Positions 58,479 to 64,000 of a DNA stretch of 64,000 bases are shown one piece after another (the stretch's first letter is position 1; every line of letters starts with the position of its first letter). Made by a program: the position numbers and the translations under genes. The notes beneath the pieces were generated by a model that saw only the letters and a program-made list of their open reading frames with translations, had not been told where the DNA came from and searched no databases. This DNA comes from Bettongia penicillata ogilbyi (taxonomy: Eukaryota > Chordata > Mammalia > Diprotodontia > Potoroidae): the NCBI GenBank assembly GCA_023548195.1, contig JAJHZJ010000008.1:6100215-6164214 (forward strand), written 5' to 3'.

Positions 58479-58732
58479 GGACAGCTAAGTGGCACAGTGA
58501 ATGCCAGGTGGCACACCAGGCCTACAGTCAGCAAGACATGAATTCAAATCCTGTCTCAGACACTTTCCCTATGAAACAGTTGTGCACTTAACCCTGCTTG
58601 CCTCAGTTTCTTCATCTGTCAAATGAGCTGGAGATGGAAACGGTAAACCACTCCAGTATCTTTGCCAAGAAAACCCCAACTGGAATCCTGAAGAGCTGGA
58701 CATGAATGAAACAATTGAACAACAACAAATAT
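58479..58732 (+). mobile_element. Marsupial tRNA/RTE SINE, sense
   Basis: 'gacagctaagtggcacagtg', 'gaattcaaatcctgtctcag', 'aaatgagctggagatggaaa', 'ccactccagtatctttgcca', ending 'aattgaacaacaac'. Confidence 0.85.
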
Positions 58733-59277
58733 TTCAGAACAAAATACTTTTTCCCTGAATGGCAGCTTTTGTGCAATCCTATTATGTTTAAATGAAACTG
58801 TCCCAGTGATCAGTCTTCCTAGGTTTGCTTACTTTTCTTATAGAACTAAGAATAATATGACTTGGCGTAAAAACTATTAGGGAAATTTGGACTCAGTGTC
58901 CAACTGGATTGAGTGTCAGACATGACACACAGCTCTAATTTACTGTGCAACAGTTTGGAAAAAAAGTTTATAAAAGTGACTGGATAATGCAATATCTGAG
59001 AACCTAGGGTCTTACTGGATCCTCGAACAAGGTAGCCTTTGCCTGATGGCTTCTGCCAACCATAAGGGGGTACTTTAGTGTAAGGAATTCTTTACTTCTG
59101 AGTACCACCTTCTACAAGGGTCAGAAAAGGGATCGTAGGGTTGAGTATTTCTTTAGCACAGATGATTTAATGGTCAATAGAGTGAAGCAAAATCATATAA
59201 ACAAAACACATTGAAATGAATCAAAAACAGAAGATTTGGAATTTTGTCAAAGTCAAGGTCTTTACAATTCTGAACTG

Positions 59278-59405
59278 TTGTTTTCCTTTGTTCTTGAAGA
59301 GGACCTTGACATCAGAAAAGTGACACCATGATATGTAAATGAAGGAAGGGTTGAATTGAGGGAGCAGGGAAGTAGATGCCTAAGTGGACCATTTAATTGG
59401 AAACT
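59278..59405 (-). mobile_element. RTE-tailed SINE fragment
   Basis: 'gttgttttcctttgttcttg', 'aagaggaccttgacatcaga', 'aagtgacaccatgatatgta' is the inverted RTE 3' tail. The body fades out. Confidence 0.7.
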
Positions 59406-59984
59406 TGCTGTGACAGAGATTAGGGCAATAGTTTAAGACTAAAACTTGTGACCCTATGACAGAAAGCCTGTGAAAATTAACAACCCATCCCGCTTGACTG
59501 TATAATCCTGATTTAGATGAATATTTAGAATCCACTCATTTAAAAAACTGTAGTACATTAATGAACAGAATCTCTAATGGGGAATAATTTGCACTTTCAT
59601 TTAAGTAAAGGTTATTGTGTAGGGAAACACAGAGAGGACAGATAGCTCCTAGAAACACTGTTCATAAGGAAGGCATGTGGTCAAGAGAACAGAGCTTAGT
59701 TCACTATAGTGACAAAATATTTTGAGAAGAGGATGATGTATTAGGAAAAAAAATTCCAACAAATGAGACATCAACCAAAGAAAACATGCAGAAAATGAGA
59801 TGCGGTATGGGAATTAAGGAAGTTCTGGTTCATCTTTTGTTTTCTAGTCTTGAAAATCAGTGTCTTAAAGAACACAGAACGAACAACAAAGCATCGAATG
59901 GATAGAGAAAACAATACTCTTGGTGATTAAGAGAAAACGATACTCTCGGTGATTATTTCGTTAATAATATGGTATAGATTGGTG

Positions 59985-60150
59985 GTGAGAGTGCTGGATT
60001 GGGAGTTTTAAATTCCAGCTCTTCTTCGTACCTACAAGACCTTGGGCAAATCTTTGTGTAATTCTGAGCCTGAGTTTTCTCATCCGTAAAATGGTAGTGT
60101 TGCAGAAGACCATCTCTATAGGTCCTTTGAGCTCTAAAATATTCTGTAAA
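59985..60150 (+). repeat. MIR
   Basis: 'gtgctggattgggagtttta', 'gaccttgggcaaatctttgt', 'gagttttctcatccgtaaaa', 'ggtcctttgagctctaaa'. Confidence 0.75.
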
Positions 60151-60349
60151 AATGTTTTTACTTAGTTAAATGGCTAATGGGAGAAAAAGATTTGAATACC
60201 ACCAAGGACATTCAAAATACTTCAGTGGAACATGTCTTTAAAAAAATTAATGTATAATTGAACTTTTTTTGACCTATAAGTATCTTCATTTTGATTTCAT
60301 AAATAACATTGATATAGGGCTCTACATAGGTTATTTCGTATGTTAAGAA

Positions 60350-60590
60350 ATGAGCTATTTGTTAAGTGCCTGGCACTAGGGTAAGTGCTTAACAAATGCT
60401 GATTTCCTTCCTTCATTTGATCCTAACAATGACCAGATGAAATAGGTACTATTGTTATCTCCATTTTGCAGATGAGCAAAGGAAGGCTGAGTGATTTGCC
60501 CAGGGTCACACAGCTGGTAAATTTCTGAGGCTGGATTTGAACTCAGGTTTTCCTAACTCCAAAGCTCTGGCTGTCCAATGGACCAGATTG
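60350..60590 (-). repeat. MIR-type SINE, antisense, full length
   Basis: 'gtaagtgcttaacaaatgct', 'gatcctaacaatgaccagat', 'attttgcagatgagcaaagg', 'cagggtcacacagctggtaa'. Confidence 0.8.
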
Positions 60591-61434
60591 AAAAACTGTT
60601 TAGAGAGGGAAAGGCTATCTCAAACCTGGGGTGTGCGGGACCCTACCCTGGGTGAATTGCTGTGACCTCTGACAGGTGGGCTGCAGGATCTCCTAGACAT
60701 CACTGGGCTACGAGGAGGCTTAGCCATTACAAATATCTCTCTTTTTAAATCAGCCTGAAAAAACCACAAAGAGGGTGGTCAGTTCCCTTCACATGCACAT
60801 ACAACCGACATGCTAAAAAACCAAACAAACTGAAAAAAGCACAGCAGCTCCCCTCTCCCACAGGGTAAGAGATTCCAGTGCATGGGCTTCTGCTTTCTTG
60901 ACAGAAGTCACCCTTCTGGTGTTATGGGTAGTTAAAGCTGACAGAGCTTGCAGCATATTCCAAGGGAAAAAAAACCACAGCAGAAAATTTGCATACATAA
61001 GCCAATTGCTAGGAAAGGCAGAAAGCTGAGAACACACAGAAGGAATTTTGTCCCTAGCAAATGCATTAAATTTGACTATACTCAACTGCTAACTGATTTC
61101 CTCTGTGCATGTGTGAATAGAGGTGAGAGGGAAATATACTTCCCTTGGTATTACAGGTTCATCCTGAATGCCAGATGTCTGTTGGATGTAAAATTCTTTC
61201 AATAGAGGAAAATCTTTCTTCTGGGAAAAATGATAAAAATGCAGTAAAGTGCTTAAGACTGCTGTAATTTGATTTAGAATTATTTTGATAACATCTTCCT
61301 AATGTTCTAGGACCTCCACAGGGTCCTAGATTTTTCCATTGACCCATTTGGAAGCAGGCATAATGGAAGCCTTTCTAGTAGTTTGAGATAGATGCCATTT
61401 TTTTAAAAAATATTTTGGAAGAAAACTGCCAAAG

Positions 61435-61800
61435 AAAGATCCCTGGACTCAGAAGACCTCACTCCAGTCTCGCTGGTACCAAGTACTAGTTGTGGGACTA
61501 ACTGTGGAAAGTCACTTTTCCTCCTCTTTGGGCCTCTGTAAAATTAGAGAACTGAACTAGATCAGTGGCATCAAAGTCAAGTAGAAAGTGGGCCATTAAA
61601 CCAGAGTAAAGATCCCTGCAGGCCATATATTAACTTAGAATACCACTTATTAGCATTATCTATGTTCCACTGTATTTTAAAATTTATTTTGTTAACTGTT
61701 TTCCAATTATATTTTAATCTGGTTTGGGTCACACTCAAGAGTGTTGTCTGGTCTATGATTTCTAAAGCTTCTTTCAGTTTTAACATTACAGAATCTTATA
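61435..61800 (+). repeat. MIR interrupted by a hAT-like MITE
   Basis: MIR left part: 'ccagtctcgctggtaccaag' to 'gagaactgaactagat'. MIR resumes at about 61743 with 'gatttctaaagcttctttca'. The DNA between them is a separate element. Confidence 0.65.
61563..61742. mobile_element. hAT-like MITE inside a MIR
   Basis: 'cagtggcatcaaagtcaagt', 'agatccctgcaggccatata', 'cattatctatgttccactgt', 'tcacactcaagagtgttgtc'. This matches a recurring mammalian small DNA element whose termini read cagtggtgtcaaact. Confidence 0.6.
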
Positions 61801-62476
61801 ATTGCTGGTCAATGCCTTTAATTGATTTGGGGAAGGTTTGAACCATGCATTAGGGGCATTAGGAGAGGCTAGATTCATCTTTCCTCCTTGATGACCAAGC
61901 AACCTTACTCTTTGTGGCAGAGGTGGGGGGATTTTGGGTGATGAACAGTGATGTGTTGGTTAGACCTGAATAATGGGTTTGCTTTTTTTCCTTCTGTTCA
62001 ATTGTTATTAGAAGGGATGACTCATTGGACAGGAGAGGGGAAGTGTTATAACCGGAAATGAAGATGATTTAAAAATACAAGATGGTAATACAAATTTTTT
62101 TTAAAAAGAGGAAAAGAGAGTTAATGTGTATTTCAATGTGCATCTCTCTTCAGTGAACCAGAACACTGCTTCTACCCAGGGATGCTTGAATTGAAATTAA
62201 TGTCTAGAGACTGAGGAAAGAAGGCTGCGGCTGGAGTATAATGGGCCTATAATTAAATATTAGAAACTTGGGTACTACCCCATCTGCAAGTGCCAGACCC
62301 ATTACCAAGGTAAAATACCTCCTGTGTGCACTAGCAACCATATCGGGAGAGTGTTGCCCTTGTGGGTTTGGTATTTTACTGGCAGCAGATGACTCTTCTG
62401 TATGAATACAGTCTTGGTCACCACTCTAAAAACCCCTAACTGCTGTAAGATGTGTCTATAACTACTGTTTATTATA

Positions 62477-62542
62477 CTGGGTCCCAAAAGACTTAGTGCA
62501 GTTTTAAGCTATCAACTGCACTCAGAATTTTGGGACACTCCA
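62477..62542. mobile_element. 66-bp palindromic mariner-like MITE
   Basis: Left arm ctgggtcccaaaagacttag, right arm (inverted) tggagtgtcccaaaattctg. Both arms end in agtgcagtt and the whole is bounded by TA on each side (62475-62476 and 62543-62544), as expected for Tc1/mariner insertion. Confidence 0.7.
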
Positions 62543-62797
62543 TATTAGGCAGTATTAATGACAAAGTTTATTTGGGAATCTAAAAGAGCTAGATTATGAA
62601 AGACAGTACAGATTTTAGAATGGGATGGTAAGTAACAGGCAAAAGCAATAGGATAGAATACATGACTGTAATCTCACTGTTCCTAGGTTCTATGCATGTC
62701 ACCATACTTTAGAGGAGACTTTCTTATAATATTCTATAGTGAGGGACCTTGTCATCCAATTGTCCCCTAATGCTTTAAAAAGTTTTTTTGGATATTG

Positions 62798-63043
62798 TTG
62801 TTCAGTTATTTTTCAGCCATGTCTGACTCTTTGTGACCCCATTTAGGGTTTTCTTGTCAAAGATAGTGGAATGGTTTGCCATTTTCTTCTCCTCTCTTTA
62901 CAGATGAGGAAACTGAGGCCAATAGTGTTATGACTTGCCCAGGGTCAAACAGCTAGTAAACATTTGAGACTGGATTGGAACTCATGAAGAGGAATCTTCC
63001 AGACTTGAAGAAAGTGCTCTATCCACTGTCCACCTAGCTGCCC
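62798..63043 (-). mobile_element. Marsupial tRNA/RTE SINE, antisense, full length
   Basis: 'gccatgtctgactctttgtg', 'accccatttagggttttctt', 'tctttacagatgaggaaact', 'ctatccactgtccacctagc'. Confidence 0.88.
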
Positions 63044-63154
63044 GAAAGAGGTCTAAGATCCATCGATTAGTACTTCATCTACAGCAAGATGCTAGTATGA
63101 TTTAGCTTCAAGTAATCTAAATCTCTTTTGCTCAGCGGTAGGAGAGACAATAGA

Positions 63155-63250
63155 ATCTTGGGTGTTGGGGCTCAGTTTCCCTATCTTTAAGATGAGGATG
63201 TTGGACCAGATGGCTTCTGCAGTCCATTCCAGCCTTAAATCTTAATGGTT
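63155..63250 (+). repeat. MIR 3' fragment
   Basis: 'ggggctcagtttccctatct', 'gatgttggaccagatggctt', 'cattccagccttaaatctta'. Confidence 0.65.
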
Positions 63251-64000
63251 CAAGTGAGCCAATGTCTTCATGTTGCAGAGAAGGAAAAGACTAACCTAAC
63301 AGGTAGCAGAGAGCTGGCTTTATTAAGGGAAAGAGTACCTTGGGGATGATGTTTAAGACTGCAAACTTTATCCCCTGCACTACACATTTAAATGTATGTT
63401 TCAGTACTTTGTAATTCAGAAAATGCTAGTTTTGCTATGGAATGCTTTTATTTAAATAGGACAAGCATAATGTACTTGTTGATAATATGGGAATTATATG
63501 ACTGTATAAACCCAGAAAAGTAGGGGACCCAGAGGGAAGCCAGCTGTTCTTTGCATAGGACTGAATCCATTTTCCATCAGGGTTTTCCCTTAATAGTCTA
63601 ATATTTAGCACATTCTCTCCCCTGAGTTAGAGAACTGCATTCACTTGTATAATTTCCTAACCCTTTTCAAACAGAGCTGATAAAGGAACCCAGGAGGTAA
63701 CAAAAGCCATGAAAAGAGTAAAAAGTTTAACTAAAAGTGAAATTAAGAAAGAAAAATATAAAAAAAATTTGTGTCCATGTGTATTATAGCAAATGCCATT
63801 ACCGTGAGTGTTCCTTTTCCCCTCTGTCTAGTGGTGAAAATAGATGGATTTCACCTTCTGTGACTCAAATTAATTTATTGGGGTCAGTGTATGTATGTTT
63901 TGAATACATTGCCTAAAGAGTATTTGAGACTCTGCATGATCTGACTCAGTTACTAGACTACGTGTCTTGAACTTTGCAATGTTTACTGTATTCATTATTC

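Larger units (their letters stand above)
49882..64000 (-). other. SORBS2: SORBS2 intron sequence, continuing beyond the window
   Basis: Upstream of the linker exon I searched both strands for codons of the second SH3 domain (WYEG, FPVSYVEV) and found none, so this is probably one large intron. It contains L2, L3/CR1, MIR and SINE copies, a mariner-like palindrome and AT-rich unique stretches (57.4-58.45 kb, 61.8-62.4 kb). Confidence 0.7.

Noticed and set aside
1..64000. CRISPR arrays, operons, tRNA or rRNA genes, bacterial-type regulatory sites
   Set aside because: The sequence is mammalian nuclear DNA. The tRNA-like segments are SINE heads with degraded promoters, and the regular repeats are microsatellites or transposons.

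Overview
The window looks like ordinary marsupial nuclear DNA: AT-rich, CpG-poor, intron- and intergene-dominated, and densely filled with retroposons. The marsupial call rests on many copies of a tRNA-headed SINE with an RTE-type tail, an almost complete RTE (BovB-like) LINE, marsupial-style L1 3' ends, and old L2, MIR and L3/CR1 relics. The species cannot be fixed from the sequence alone. Repeat family names come from recognition of sequence patterns, not from a database search.

Only one cellular gene is supported: the 3' end of SORBS2 (ArgBP2, sorbin and SH3 domain-containing 2) on the minus strand. Three consecutive exons are visible at 49832-49881, 44368-44474 and 43101-43162. Their phases fit, all splice sites are GT/AG, and together they encode the linker and the complete last SH3 domain up to the stop codon. 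A likely 3' UTR runs from the stop down to a poly(A) signal near 40743. The rest of SORBS2 lies beyond the right edge; no further exon was recognised between 49.9 and 64 kb.

Layout. 1-40.3 kb is the intergenic flank downstream of SORBS2 and is repeat-rich: nested L2/L1/SINE at 1.1-2.4 kb, a 4.1 kb RTE LINE with a 14-bp target-site duplication at 7.7-11.8 kb, several truncated L1 3' ends, palindromic hAT-like elements, CR1/L3 relics, a possible solo LTR at about 34.2-34.8 kb, and (GT)n microsatellites. 40.35-45.85 kb has almost no recognisable repeats and holds the 3' UTR and last two exons of SORBS2. 45.9-64 kb is SORBS2 intron sequence with MIR, L2, L3/CR1, SINE and small DNA-transposon relics.

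No new multi-gene system was found. The most informative observations are the SORBS2 terminal exon set with a tandem splice acceptor, a muscle-type miR-133 seed match in its 3' UTR, the RTE/SINE relationship read from shared segments, a SINE with an internally inverted middle, and a 66-bp palindromic mariner-like element.
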